DNA of 45,308 bases from Chamaesiphon sp. 336R_metabinner_41 (lineage in GTDB: Bacteria; Cyanobacteriota; Cyanobacteriia; Cyanobacteriales; Chamaesiphonaceae): positions 1 through 45,308 of the forward strand of contig JANYDE010000047.1 of assembly GCA_025359915.1 (NCBI GenBank), written 5' to 3'. Shown piece by piece: positions 24,288 through 32,148 of this stretch. The notes under the pieces were generated by a model. That model was not told the origin of the DNA. It searched no databases and worked only from the letters and a program-made list of their open reading frames with translations. Every line of letters begins with the position of its first letter. Positions within the stretch are counted from its first letter, which is position 1. The translations under genes and the position numbers were made by a program.

Positions 24288-24692
24288 ATGACTGGATTTT
24301 TATTAACCACATTAGTTACCGCACTCAGCTTGTTAGTAGTAGATACACTATTTTCTAGCGTTTATATTAGTAACTTTCCCGTTGCCATCATTGCGGCGAT
24401 CGTTTTAGGTCTAATTAATAGTTCGATTCGACCGATATTGTCCCTACTATCTCTACCAATTAATCTATTAACGCTTGGACTATTTTCCTTTGTAGTCAAT
24501 GGAGTTTGTTTCTGGTTGGCAGGGGTATTAGTACCTGGATTTTCTGTCAGCGGGATTGCCGCAATTCTGCTAGCCCCAGCGATCGTTTCACTCAGTACAA
24601 CCTTCCTCAATAGTTATCTGGTCGATCGCAGCTTGCCCAGTTTCGCCAATCTAACCAATTCTGACAAATCGCTAGAGTCAGGGCAGGAATAA
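24288..24692 (+). CDS. Phage-holin-4-like (PF04020 type) membrane protein, 134 aa
   Basis: Four hydrophobic segments. The pattern AAIVLGLINSSIRPILSLLS followed by LPINLLTLGLFSFVVNGVCF is typical of the 'phage holin family' membrane proteins common in free-living bacteria, where no lytic role is known. The ATG at 24288 has AAGGAG upstream; the frame extends further 5' but into the preceding gene. It is last in the 22127-24692 run and is followed by a hairpin terminator. Confidence 0.8.
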   Translation: MTGFLLTTLVTALSLLVVDTLFSSVYISNFPVAIIAAIVLGLINSSIRPILSLLSLPINLLTLGLFSFVVNGVCFWLAGVLVPGFSVSGIAAILLAPAIVSLSTTFLNSYLVDRSLPSFANLTNSDKSLESGQE

Positions 24693-24734
24693 CAGATTGT
24701 GTCGATCGCAGCTTTCCTCAACACTTAATTTTAA

Positions 24735-24770
24735 ACATCATCCAGTTAGCTTCTAAGCTGCTGGTGATGT
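24735..24770 (+). terminator. Terminator closing the PRC-barrel gene run
   Basis: ACATCA-T-CCAG pairs with CTGGTGATGT, and the inside pairs further through AGCTT/AAGCT. The stem is followed by CTTTTTCT. Confidence 0.65.
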
Positions 24771-24806
24771 CTTTTTCTGTCGGTGTATAGGAGAAGTACT
24801 ATTTAA

Positions 24807-24884
24807 CCCACATTCCGCACTTCATCAAAAACCGACTACCGCACGGTTAAAATCGCTGATTTATTTGAAGTACACAAATGTGGG
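24807..24884. repeat. Short inverted repeat, possible insertion-sequence relic
   Basis: CCCACATT (24807-24814) and AATGTGGG (24877-24884) lie 62 bp apart, with TTAA beside each outer end. The interior has no gene. The arms are short, so this is tentative. Confidence 0.3.
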
Positions 24885-24963
24885 ATTTAATTTGTGAAAC
24901 GATTTCACCCTTGGCAATTTCCTTGCGTACCATTGCAGCTAACTAGTAGCTGAAACATAATTG

Positions 24964-25380
24964 CTAATTGGAAGTTCTCGTCTTTTGAATCATCTCTTGA
25001 ATTGTCTCAGTTTCGCCAATTTCATAAAGAACGATCCTCTTGCAGAGGGGCTGTGCCAACGAACCATCCTCAATGGTAAAGATTTGCTGAACTGTTGTAT
25101 CTACCAGTAAATTGCCTTGCAAATCTCTGATGACTTGATGAACAGTAACAACATTTCGATTGTTTTCATCCGTCTCAAATTTTAAGGCTTCAAGCTGCAC
25201 TTGAATCACCTGATATTGATTAGTCCAGTATTCGCGCACCGCGTCGCGTCCATAGACGAAACCACCTTCTACCCCATTCGCCCATTTCACGTCTGGGTGC
25301 ATCACCGAGATAATTGTTTCAAGCTCGCGATTGTTGAAGGCTTCGTACAAACTTTGCAAAAACTGTTGATTTGAACTCAT
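24964..25380 (-). CDS. SnoaL-like (NTF2 superfamily) protein
   Basis: Of 138 aa, an alpha+beta cone protein: LYEAFNNRELETIISVMHPD is the usual helix-turn with a following VKWANG strand, and GRDAVREYWTNQYQ and LLVDTTVQQIFTIEDGSL complete the fold. Family members include ketosteroid isomerase-like enzymes and ligand-binding proteins; the substrate is unknown. It is transcribed away from the transglutaminase-like gene, the two sharing an 88-bp divergent promoter region. Confidence 0.8.
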   Translation of the reverse strand: MSSNQQFLQSLYEAFNNRELETIISVMHPDVKWANGVEGGFVYGRDAVREYWTNQYQVIQVQLEALKFETDENNRNVVTVHQVIRDLQGNLLVDTTVQQIFTIEDGSLAQPLCKRIVLYEIGETETIQEMIQKTRTSN

Positions 25381-25468
25381 GATTCAGGCTTAGTCAATGT
25401 CACGAATGATTTAAGATTACTATATCTTAGACCGATCGCTTTTTCCAACAGCAAGATAATCTAAACCA

Positions 25469-26266
25469 ATGAAACTAGAAGTCGGTTGCCATCTCAAATT
25501 TGACGCACTTGAACCTACACCGCTCGTGCTAATGCTCAAACCTCGCAGCGGTGACAGTCAATGGATTTTACGAGAGGCTTACTCATTAGCACCTTTTGTA
25601 CCTGCAAGGGAATATACCGATGCCTATGGCAATCTCTGTCAGCGGTTAACGACTCCCGTGGGGGCGTTTAGTATTCGCACTGAAGCATCGATCGAAACTA
25701 GTGACACGATTTCTGTTGCACCAGGCGCACCGATGACATCGATCGATTGCTTGCCCGATTGGACTTTGCAGTTTTTACTACCTAGCCGCTACTGTCAGTC
25801 AGACCAACTCATCGACTTAGCGGAGGAAATCAGCGCGGATTGTCTGCCAGGATACGACCAAATAGCCGCAATCTCGGCATGGATTCACGATCGAGTCGAG
25901 TATCAGTATGGTACCAGCAATGCCTCTACATCCGCCCTCGATACCGCCCAGCAGCGGGTGGGAGTCTGTCGGGACTTCGCACATCTGGGTATTGCCTTGT
26001 GTCGCGCTCTGGACATTCCGGCACGGATGGTAGTTGGCTATCTCTACCAATTAGAGCCAATGGACTTGCACGCCTGGTTTGAAGCCTATCTGAATGGTCA
26101 GTGGTACACTTTTGATGCTACCCAAGCACAGCCGCGCGGTAATCGTGTCGCGATCGCCTATGGACGAGATGCGGCTGATGTGGCTATGGCTACTCAGTTT
26201 CGCCCATTGACTTTGACTAGTATGGAAGTTTGGGTCAACCCGATTACCGATTTGGAACTATCATAA
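25469..26266 (+). CDS. Transglutaminase-like cysteine protease-fold protein
   Basis: Of 265 aa. The N-terminal beta domain is followed by the transglutaminase core with an intact triad: Cys in VGVCRDFAHLGIALCRALDI, His in MDLHAWFEAYLNGQW and Asp in YTFDATQ. Bacterial members are usually hydrolases or amidases acting on peptides. There is no signal peptide, so it is cytosolic. It is divergent from the SnoaL gene. A small membrane-protein gene follows after 26 bp and may be in the same transcript. Confidence 0.85.
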   Translation: MKLEVGCHLKFDALEPTPLVLMLKPRSGDSQWILREAYSLAPFVPAREYTDAYGNLCQRLTTPVGAFSIRTEASIETSDTISVAPGAPMTSIDCLPDWTLQFLLPSRYCQSDQLIDLAEEISADCLPGYDQIAAISAWIHDRVEYQYGTSNASTSALDTAQQRVGVCRDFAHLGIALCRALDIPARMVVGYLYQLEPMDLHAWFEAYLNGQWYTFDATQAQPRGNRVAIAYGRDAADVAMATQFRPLTLTSMEVWVNPITDLELS

Positions 26267-26292
26267 ATTCTTGTCTAGGAGCGAATTAGCCA

Positions 26293-26595
26293 ATGAACAC
26301 CACATTATTCGACAAACTATTTAGAGATGCTAATGGTGAGATCGTCATCGCTCAAGCACCAAATTTACCATTGATTGTTTGGCTTGCAGCTAGCTTACTC
26401 AAATTAATTGATACAAATAAAGATATCGATTTAGGATTGGATATCCTCGCTGCTGGTTCCTTATTTATCTGGGCTATCCAAGAATTATTTCAAGGTGTTA
26501 ATTACTTTCGTAGAGGTTTGGGTGCGATCGTCCTGATTTGGTTAATCGCATCAAAAATTCAGCAAGTAGCAACTGGTGAAGTTGCGTTACAGTAA
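26293..26595 (+). CDS. Small membrane protein, 100 aa
   Basis: Three hydrophobic segments (LPLIVWLAASLLKLI; LDILAAGSLFIWAIQELF; LGAIVLIWLIASKI) separated by short charged loops. A TAGGAGCGAATTAGCC ribosome binding site precedes the ATG. I recall similar short membrane proteins in cyanobacteria without a named function. It lies 26 bp after the transglutaminase gene and 29 bp before the alcohol dehydrogenase gene, so these three may form an operon. Confidence 0.6.
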   Translation: MNTTLFDKLFRDANGEIVIAQAPNLPLIVWLAASLLKLIDTNKDIDLGLDILAAGSLFIWAIQELFQGVNYFRRGLGAIVLIWLIASKIQQVATGEVALQ

Positions 26596-26624
26596 ATAAA
26601 CTTTCAACTGAACAACAACAATCC

Positions 26625-27668
26625 ATGAAAACTACTGCCTACGCAGCCGAAACCGCTACAAGTCCTCTCGCACCTTTCCATTTTCAACGTCGCGATCTTG
26701 GTAAGCATGATGTTCAGATCGAAATTCTATATTGCGGCGTGTGTCACTCAGACTTACACACCGTCCGTAGCGAATGGCAAGGTACAACTTACCCCTGTGT
26801 TCCTGGTCATGAAATAGTTGGGCGGGCTGTCCAAGTCGGCGAGGAGGTCAACAAATTTAAAGCCGGAGATACCGTCGGGGTCGGCTGTATGGTCGATTCT
26901 TGCCGCAGTTGTGCCAACTGTCAAGACAACCTCGAACAGTTCTGCGAAAATGGAACCACTTTTACTTATAACTCTGCCGATAAACATACTGGCGGCATAA
27001 CCTATGGTGGATACTCCGATGGTATTGTAGTAGACCAAGCTTTTGTCCTAAAAATCCCCGATAACTTGGATCTTGCTGCCGCCGCTCCACTCTTGTGTGC
27101 TGGAATCACTACTTATTCGCCATTGCATCATAACAATGTGAGCAAAGGTCAGAAAGTTGGTGTGGTTGGACTTGGGGGACTGGGACACATGGGGGTAAAG
27201 TTGGCAAAAGCTCTAGGCGCACATGTGGTTGTCTTCACCACCTCATCAAATAAAGTTGAAGATGCACTCCGACTCGGAGCAGATGAAGTAGTCAATTCCA
27301 AGAATGCTGATGAGATGAAAAAACATCTAAATAGTTTCCATTTCATTCTTGATACTGTGTCTGCTCAACATGATATCAATGCTTATTTGGTACTTTTAAA
27401 ACGTCAAGGCAACCTTACCCAAGTTGGTGTGCCACCAGAACCACTATCATTGAATGTTGGTAGTCTAATCTTTGGTCGGCGGAGTCTCAGTGGTTCCCTG
27501 ATTGGTGGCATCAAAGAAACTCAAGAAATGCTAGATTTTTGTGGTAAGCATAATATCACTTCCGATATCGAGCTTATTTCGATTCAGCAGATCAATGAAG
27601 CTTACGATCGATTGGTGAAAAGCGACGTTAAATACCGCTTCGTCATTGATATGGCATCATTACAATAG
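26625..27668 (+). CDS. Zinc-dependent NAD(P) alcohol dehydrogenase (CAD/YahK type)
   Basis: Of 347 aa, normal for medium-chain dehydrogenases. The catalytic zinc site shows CGVCHSDLHTVRSEW and PCVPGHEIVG; the structural zinc lobe has four Cys in DSCRSCANCQDNLEQFC; the cofactor fold has GLGGLGHMGVKLAKALG. The sequence is closest to the cinnamyl-alcohol-dehydrogenase-like aldehyde reductases, which usually prefer NADPH and broad aldehydes. It may detoxify aldehydes from lipid peroxidation, in keeping with the oxidative stress genes around it (inference). Confidence 0.88.
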   Translation: MKTTAYAAETATSPLAPFHFQRRDLGKHDVQIEILYCGVCHSDLHTVRSEWQGTTYPCVPGHEIVGRAVQVGEEVNKFKAGDTVGVGCMVDSCRSCANCQDNLEQFCENGTTFTYNSADKHTGGITYGGYSDGIVVDQAFVLKIPDNLDLAAAAPLLCAGITTYSPLHHNNVSKGQKVGVVGLGGLGHMGVKLAKALGAHVVVFTTSSNKVEDALRLGADEVVNSKNADEMKKHLNSFHFILDTVSAQHDINAYLVLLKRQGNLTQVGVPPEPLSLNVGSLIFGRRSLSGSLIGGIKETQEMLDFCGKHNITSDIELISIQQINEAYDRLVKSDVKYRFVIDMASLQ

Positions 27669-27755
27669 GCAGTAACTTAACTCAGCACAAAACTTCCAGA
27701 CTGAATAAATGTTAGCATTATTGATGATTGCTGCGATCGAGCTAGATAATTCAAT

Positions 27756-27850
27756 AGACTTCCTGCGAAAGTCAGGCTTTAGGCTTTAGGGAGAGTCATA
27801 GACAAAAACAGTATTAGAAAAGACTTTATTTTTACTTCCGCAGGAGGTCT
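27756..27850. mobile_element. MITE-like element, 95 bp
   Basis: AGACTTCCTGCGAAAGT (27756-27772) and ACTTCCGCAGGAGGTCT (27834-27850) are inverted repeats matching at 15 of 17 positions; the interior (61 bp) has no gene. It sits between the ends of two convergent genes. It is probably a non-autonomous insertion-sequence derivative; the parent family cannot be named from this sequence. Confidence 0.55.
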
Positions 27851-27858
27851 AATATTTA

Positions 27859-28629
27859 TTAACGATCGATAAACTCTCGATCGTACTGAGGTGATTGGGT
27901 GCCTAGTTGTCGATCCCAAAAGGTAAAGTACAACCCATAATGTAATGTGTATTGATGATGGTGAATTGCATGGTGAGCTGGCCCTGTAAACCAGCGACTA
28001 CACCAGTGATGAGGGAAATTAACAGGTAATCTTTCAAGTCCCAAATGATTGACTACTGCCCACACCGTCATCGTGATTAATATGGCAATGACTGTGATAA
28101 AGTGCAGTGGAATTACAAAAACAATTGCCACTAAAAATAAGGATTGAACGATCGCTTCTGGCGGATCGAAAGCAAAGGATGTCCAAGGGGTGGGTTGTTT
28201 CGATCGATGGTGTCCTTGATGCCACCAGCGGAATAACAATGGGTGATGGAACAATCGATGCAAAAAGTAAAAATAGGTGTCTTGGAGGACGATCGCGATG
28301 GCATAGCTAACGCCTAAATACCACAGGGGATATTCATACACATCGCTATACAGACGGGTGATGCCTAGTTCGTATGCTGTGACGATCGCTGCTGCGGCTA
28401 ATGCAAATACAACTGAGGAAATTACCGAAAGTTTGATGTCTCGCCTAATTGATTTCCAGGGTGGTGCCAATTTATTGCTGCTTTCTAACAGAGGTTCTTC
28501 ATCAGTGACAGTAGCTTGACTGAATGTTCCATACAATAGCAGATGAGTTCCTCCGGCTAAGATAAAATATCTGGCGAGGATAATGCCAAAGAAAGCAAAT
28601 CCATAAAATGCAAATGAGTGGTCGGTCAA
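27859..28629 (-). CDS. Sterol desaturase/fatty acid hydroxylase family protein
   Basis: Of 256 aa with four to five membrane segments. The di-iron histidine boxes of the family are visible: HRLFHHPLLFRWWHQGHHRS and a C-terminal HHAIHHHQ followed by the conserved YFTFWDRQLGT. The family oxidises lipids, sterols or carotenoids; the substrate here is open. It lies downstream of the HLIP gene on the same strand (gap 116 bp). With crtO in the region, a carotenoid or lipid substrate is attractive but unproven. Confidence 0.85.
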   Translation of the reverse strand: MTDHSFAFYGFAFFGIILARYFILAGGTHLLLYGTFSQATVTDEEPLLESSNKLAPPWKSIRRDIKLSVISSVVFALAAAAIVTAYELGITRLYSDVYEYPLWYLGVSYAIAIVLQDTYFYFLHRLFHHPLLFRWWHQGHHRSKQPTPWTSFAFDPPEAIVQSLFLVAIVFVIPLHFITVIAILITMTVWAVVNHLGLERLPVNFPHHWCSRWFTGPAHHAIHHHQYTLHYGLYFTFWDRQLGTQSPQYDREFIDR

Positions 28630-28745
28630 TTTGGCTATCTCTAGTGAATGTTTAGGTGCGATCGAATGTAAGTTAATAAATTCTAGTTAAATCGAAGAAG
28701 GAAATCTAATATTCTAGAGACATTGGATTTCCTGCCGATCTGAGA

Positions 28746-28970
28746 CTAATTAACTGGAATAACGACTGTTTGAACTAGATCCCAGTAGTGTAGAAAGCCT
28801 TGATTAGAAGCTAATTCAGTTATTAATGCAGCCACAAATCCAATCATAGCAAAACGACCGTTCCAGTTCTCAGCCTGGGGCGTAAATCCCCAATACCAGC
28901 GGTTGCGATTTTCTTGGAGAGTGGGTGTATCAATAATTGGTGTAGTGATTTTTTGAGTAGGATTTGTCAT
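28746..28970 (-). CDS. High-light-inducible (HLIP/Scp) chlorophyll-binding protein
   Basis: Of 74 aa with one membrane helix. The chlorophyll-binding signature ENWNGRFAMIGFVAALITEL matches the ExxNGRxAMxGF pattern of the light-harvesting superfamily. HLIPs bind chlorophyll and carotenoid, dissipate energy and protect photosystem assembly under high light. The N-terminal region (RNRWYWGFTPQAENW) is typical. A stress-motif copy lies about 110 bp upstream on the same strand (29081-29093). Confidence 0.88.
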   Translation of the reverse strand: MTNPTQKITTPIIDTPTLQENRNRWYWGFTPQAENWNGRFAMIGFVAALITELASNQGFLHYWDLVQTVVIPVN

Positions 28971-29080
28971 GATGGATACCCTAAATTATGTATATGGTTA
29001 TAAGAATTAGTGCGAGTTTGAGCAGTAAAATAATTACTCATTACCCTGACTAAATATTATCAATCGTGAACAGATGTGAG

Positions 29081-29093
29081 CATCTATCAAATG
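29081..29093 (-). promoter_or_regulatory. Candidate stress promoter element CATTTGATAGATG
   Basis: Minus-strand copy matching 12 of 13 bases of the psaE-upstream element, about 110 bp before the HLIP start codon. Confidence 0.4.
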
Positions 29094-29120
29094 GGTGAGA
29101 TCTTAGCTGCTTGCGACAGC

Positions 29121-29239
29121 CAAATCCACAAGGGGATTAATCCCCTTGCTAATAGCCAAATAAAAGAACCAAGTTTAAATTTAGTCCTCTTTAGAGGACT
29201 AAAACTATGAGACTGGGGATTAATCCCCAGGCGGATTTG
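29121..29239. repeat. Cluster of three palindromes inside an outer inverted repeat
   Basis: CAAGGGGATTAATCCCCTTG (29129-29148), TTTAGTCCTC/GAGGACTAAA (29180-29203) and CTGGGGATTAATCCCCAG (29213-29230) are three hairpins. They are enclosed by CAAATCC (29121-29127) and GGATTTG (29233-29239), so the whole can fold as a cloverleaf-like multibranch structure. It is probably a complex cyanobacterial palindromic repeat. Confidence 0.65.
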
Positions 29240-29332
29240 AATGAAGCATTAATCTTTCAGTGGGAAAGAAGTAGACATTCCCCAATAATCATCAGTATCA
29301 ACATATACAAATTAGTCGATCGATAGATCACT

Positions 29333-29346
29333 CTTTTGGGAGATAG
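29333..29346 (+). promoter_or_regulatory. Weak copy of the stress promoter element upstream of alpha-amylase
   Basis: CTTTTGGGAGATAG resembles CTTTTGGTAGATG with one inserted base and changes. It lies about 80 bp before the ATG at 29426. Confidence 0.25.
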
Positions 29347-29425
29347 ACAAGTCAATCTAAATTCACCGAAGATTACGAGGTATCCAGGTTTTAATCTGGA
29401 TTTGTCAACTTTATAAAAAGTAATT

Positions 29426-30913
29426 ATGTCTGACCCCAACGGTGTAATGATGCAGTATTTTCATTGGTATTGCCCTGAAGATGGTAGTCTGTGGAACCAA
29501 GTGGCAGAAAAGGCTAGTGATTTAGCCCAGGCTGGCATCACATCACTCTGGCTACCACCTGCATACAAAGGCACTGGTGGCGGCATGGATGTCGGCTATG
29601 GAGTTTACGATCTGTTTGACTTGGGCGAATTTGACCAAAAAGGCTCAGTTCGGACTAAATACGGCACCAAGGATGAATATGTTCGCGCTATTCAAACTGC
29701 TCAAGCAGCGGGGATTCGGATCTATGCTGATGTGGTGTTAAATCACAAGCTAGGTGCAGATTTGGAAGAAGAGATGGAAGCAACTCCATTTAGTCAAGAC
29801 AATCGGAATCAGACAGTTGGTGAGTATCAGAATATCAAAGCTTGGACACACTTTACCTTCCCTGGGCGGGCAGGCAAATATTCGCCGATGGAATGGCATT
29901 GGTGGCATTTTGACGCGATCGATTACAATGCTTTTAATCAAGGTGAATCTGCTGTTTACTTACTTAAAGGTAAATCTTTCGACAATAATGTCGATCTAGA
30001 AAAAGGTAATTTTGATTACCTCATGGGTTGCGATCTGGATATGGAAAATCCCGAAGTTGTAGATGAACTCAAGTATTGGGGTGAATGGTATTATGACACC
30101 ACTAACGTTGATGGCTTTAGATTTGATGCCGTCAAACACGTATCGGCAGAATTCTTTCAGGAATGGATCGAACACGTTCGTAATTATGCCAAACGCGATC
30201 TATTCGCCGTGGGTGAGTATTGGTCATATGAAGTAGATGCGCTCCATTATTTCATTGAAGCAACTCAAGGTAAAGTTAGTTTATTTGACGCGCCATTACA
30301 TTACAATTTCCATGTTGCTAGTCAAGCAGGTGAGAATTACGATCTGACCAAAATTTTTGATAATACCCTAGTTCAACATCAACCGACTCTTGCTGTCACC
30401 CTAGTAGAAAATCACGACTCTCAGCCACTCCAGTCGCTAGAATCGATCGTTGAAGCTTGGTTTAAGCCACTTGCCTATGCGCTAATTTTACTCAGAGAAG
30501 CCGGATATCCTTGTGTTTTTTATGGCGACTATTATGGCGCGCATTATAAAGATAATAAAGACGGTAATGAGTACGAAATTTGGATGGAATCTCATCAATT
30601 CTTAATCGATAAATTTCTTTATGCTCGTCAAAATTATGCTTATGGCGAACAACGAGACTACTTCGACCATCCGAATACGATCGGTTGGGTCAGAATGGGT
30701 GATACAGAGCATCCTAGCGGCGTAGCAGTAGTATTGACTAATGGTGCAGATGGCAGCAAATGGATGGAAATCGGACATCCTAATTGCACCTATATCGATA
30801 TCACTGAACATGTGCAAGAGCCAGTTACGAGCAATGACGATGGCTGGGCAGAGTTTCGCTGTAATGGTGGCTCAGTTTCGGTGTGGATTCAGCAATCATC
30901 TGAATCTAAATAA
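29426..30913 (+). CDS. Cytoplasmic alpha-amylase (GH13)
   Basis: Of 495 aa without a signal peptide, so it acts inside the cell, on glycogen or maltodextrins. The GH13 regions are intact: DVVLNHK, DGFRFDAVKH with the nucleophile Asp 234, VGEYW with the acid/base Glu 264 and ENHDS with Asp 331. The N-terminal MMQYFHWYCPEDGSLWNQVA and the long B domain (KAWTHFTFPGRAGKYSPMEW) match the liquefying, AmyS-type bacterial amylases (GH13_5). Internal glycogen breakdown could feed compatible-solute synthesis under drying or salt stress (inference). Confidence 0.9.
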   Translation: MSDPNGVMMQYFHWYCPEDGSLWNQVAEKASDLAQAGITSLWLPPAYKGTGGGMDVGYGVYDLFDLGEFDQKGSVRTKYGTKDEYVRAIQTAQAAGIRIYADVVLNHKLGADLEEEMEATPFSQDNRNQTVGEYQNIKAWTHFTFPGRAGKYSPMEWHWWHFDAIDYNAFNQGESAVYLLKGKSFDNNVDLEKGNFDYLMGCDLDMENPEVVDELKYWGEWYYDTTNVDGFRFDAVKHVSAEFFQEWIEHVRNYAKRDLFAVGEYWSYEVDALHYFIEATQGKVSLFDAPLHYNFHVASQAGENYDLTKIFDNTLVQHQPTLAVTLVENHDSQPLQSLESIVEAWFKPLAYALILLREAGYPCVFYGDYYGAHYKDNKDGNEYEIWMESHQFLIDKFLYARQNYAYGEQRDYFDHPNTIGWVRMGDTEHPSGVAVVLTNGADGSKWMEIGHPNCTYIDITEHVQEPVTSNDDGWAEFRCNGGSVSVWIQQSSESK

Positions 30914-30937
30914 TTTAACCTACCTCTTAAATTTCTG

Positions 30938-31540
30938 ATGAGCATGAAAACCCATAAGAAAGAAGCGATTGAGGCTCAAGCCGATCGAGATTCATTGGTT
31001 GAAGCAATTGAAAATTTGCCAGAGCAAGTAATCAAAAATTTTGAAACCATCGATCGGCACCAATATCGCCACCAGCAAAAAGCTACAGCCGATCGCCGAA
31101 TTCTTAATCGAATTGCTGCTGTTTTCGGTCGTCCCCAATTCCTCTATTTTCAAATAGTATTCTTCGCTATTTGGATTGGATGCACTAACTTAGCAGAACG
31201 AAATATTATTACCAAAAATTTCCCCCTATTCGATCTGCATTTACATGGTCTAGAAATTGCTTCACTATTAATTTCTACCGAAGTACTAATCGACCAAAAT
31301 CACCAGCAAAAACTGAATAAAGAACAATCCCGTCTAATGCTACAGCTCAATCTTCTCACCGAGCAAAAGATTGCTAAATTAATATCATTAGTTGAAGAAC
31401 TTCGTACCGATCTGCCTAATGTCAAAAATCGCGATGATTTGGAAGCTGAAGTAATGCAGCAGTCGATCGATCCTCAAGCAATTTTAGAAGTTCTCCAACA
31501 TCATTCAGCACATCTGACACCCACCACTTCTGAAAGCTAA
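30938..31540 (+). CDS. DUF1003 family membrane protein, copy 1
   Basis: Of 200 aa. The family core is ILNRIAAVFGRPQFLYFQIV (short helix then first membrane helix) with a second hydrophobic segment (GLEIASLLISTEVLI), followed by a coiled, charged tail (LMLQLNLLTEQKIAKLISLV, EELRTDLPNVKNR). In typical DUF1003 proteins the second helix follows DPYPF; here the corresponding stretch is FPLFDLHLHG. It is 25 bp after the alpha-amylase gene and 5 bp before its own paralogue, so the group is probably one operon. Function unknown. Confidence 0.75.
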   Translation: MSMKTHKKEAIEAQADRDSLVEAIENLPEQVIKNFETIDRHQYRHQQKATADRRILNRIAAVFGRPQFLYFQIVFFAIWIGCTNLAERNIITKNFPLFDLHLHGLEIASLLISTEVLIDQNHQQKLNKEQSRLMLQLNLLTEQKIAKLISLVEELRTDLPNVKNRDDLEAEVMQQSIDPQAILEVLQHHSAHLTPTTSES

Positions 31541-31545
31541 AATTA

Positions 31546-32148
31546 ATGGAAAACAAAGCAGGTTTTGATTCCGTTACGGCATCAGACTACCTAAATATAA
31601 ATGAACTACTGCCACAGCAAGTAATCGAAAATATCGAGGCGATCGCTTCACATCAAGATCGCCACGACCAAAATTCTACTGCTTTTCAGCGAATCATTGA
31701 CGATATTGCTGCTGCCTTTAGCCGCTCTCAATTTTTCTACTTTCAGGTGATATTTTTTACAGCTTGGTGGATTTGTAGCTACTTATCAAAGCAACACATT
31801 TTATTCACAGACTTCCCCCGATTCAATTTGCGTGAAGAAGGTTTAGATGTGGCTGGATTGTTAATTTCTACTGGAGTTTTGATCTACCAAACCCGTCAGG
31901 AAAAAGTCAGTAATGAGCGATCGCTGCTGATGCTCCAACTCAATCTAATTACCGAGCAAAAGATTGCCAAAGTGATATCATTAGTAGAAGAACTGCGAAT
32001 CGATTTACCTAATGTCAAAAATCGTGCAGATCTAGAAGCTGAAATTATGCAGCAGGCGATCGATCCTCAAGCAATTTTAGAAGTAATCCAACAAACAGCA
32101 ACCTCCCCAATCATTGAAACCGATCGAGATAAACTAAATGAAACCTAA
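31546..32148 (+). CDS. DUF1003 family membrane protein, copy 2
   Basis: Of 200 aa, a tandem duplicate of the preceding gene with the same length and order of segments. The tail is best conserved (SLLMLQLNLITEQKIAKVIS; VEELRIDLPNVKNRADLEAE), while the N-terminal 40 residues and the membrane part have diverged. Its last 11 bases overlap the start of the lipid kinase gene, implying translational coupling. Two copies could form a heteromeric complex (inference). Confidence 0.75.
   Translation: MENKAGFDSVTASDYLNINELLPQQVIENIEAIASHQDRHDQNSTAFQRIIDDIAAAFSRSQFFYFQVIFFTAWWICSYLSKQHILFTDFPRFNLREEGLDVAGLLISTGVLIYQTRQEKVSNERSLLMLQLNLITEQKIAKVISLVEELRIDLPNVKNRADLEAEIMQQAIDPQAILEVIQQTATSPIIETDRDKLNET

Larger units (their letters stand above)
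28971..29425. other. Divergent region between HLIP and alpha-amylase genes
   Basis: About 455 bp. It contains the HLIP-side motif copy (29081-29093), the triple palindrome (29121-29239) and the amylase-side motif copy (29333-29346). I see no gene; a 60-codon minus-strand frame (29257-29439) has no coding character and would overlap the amylase start. Confidence 0.5.

Noticed and set aside
24288-24692. Holin-like gene as a sign of a prophage
   Set aside because: No other phage gene is nearby; this family is common in non-phage contexts and here is part of a stress gene run.
29257-29439. 60-codon minus-strand frame upstream of the amylase gene
   Set aside because: Overlaps the amylase start, lies in a promoter region and shows no coding character.
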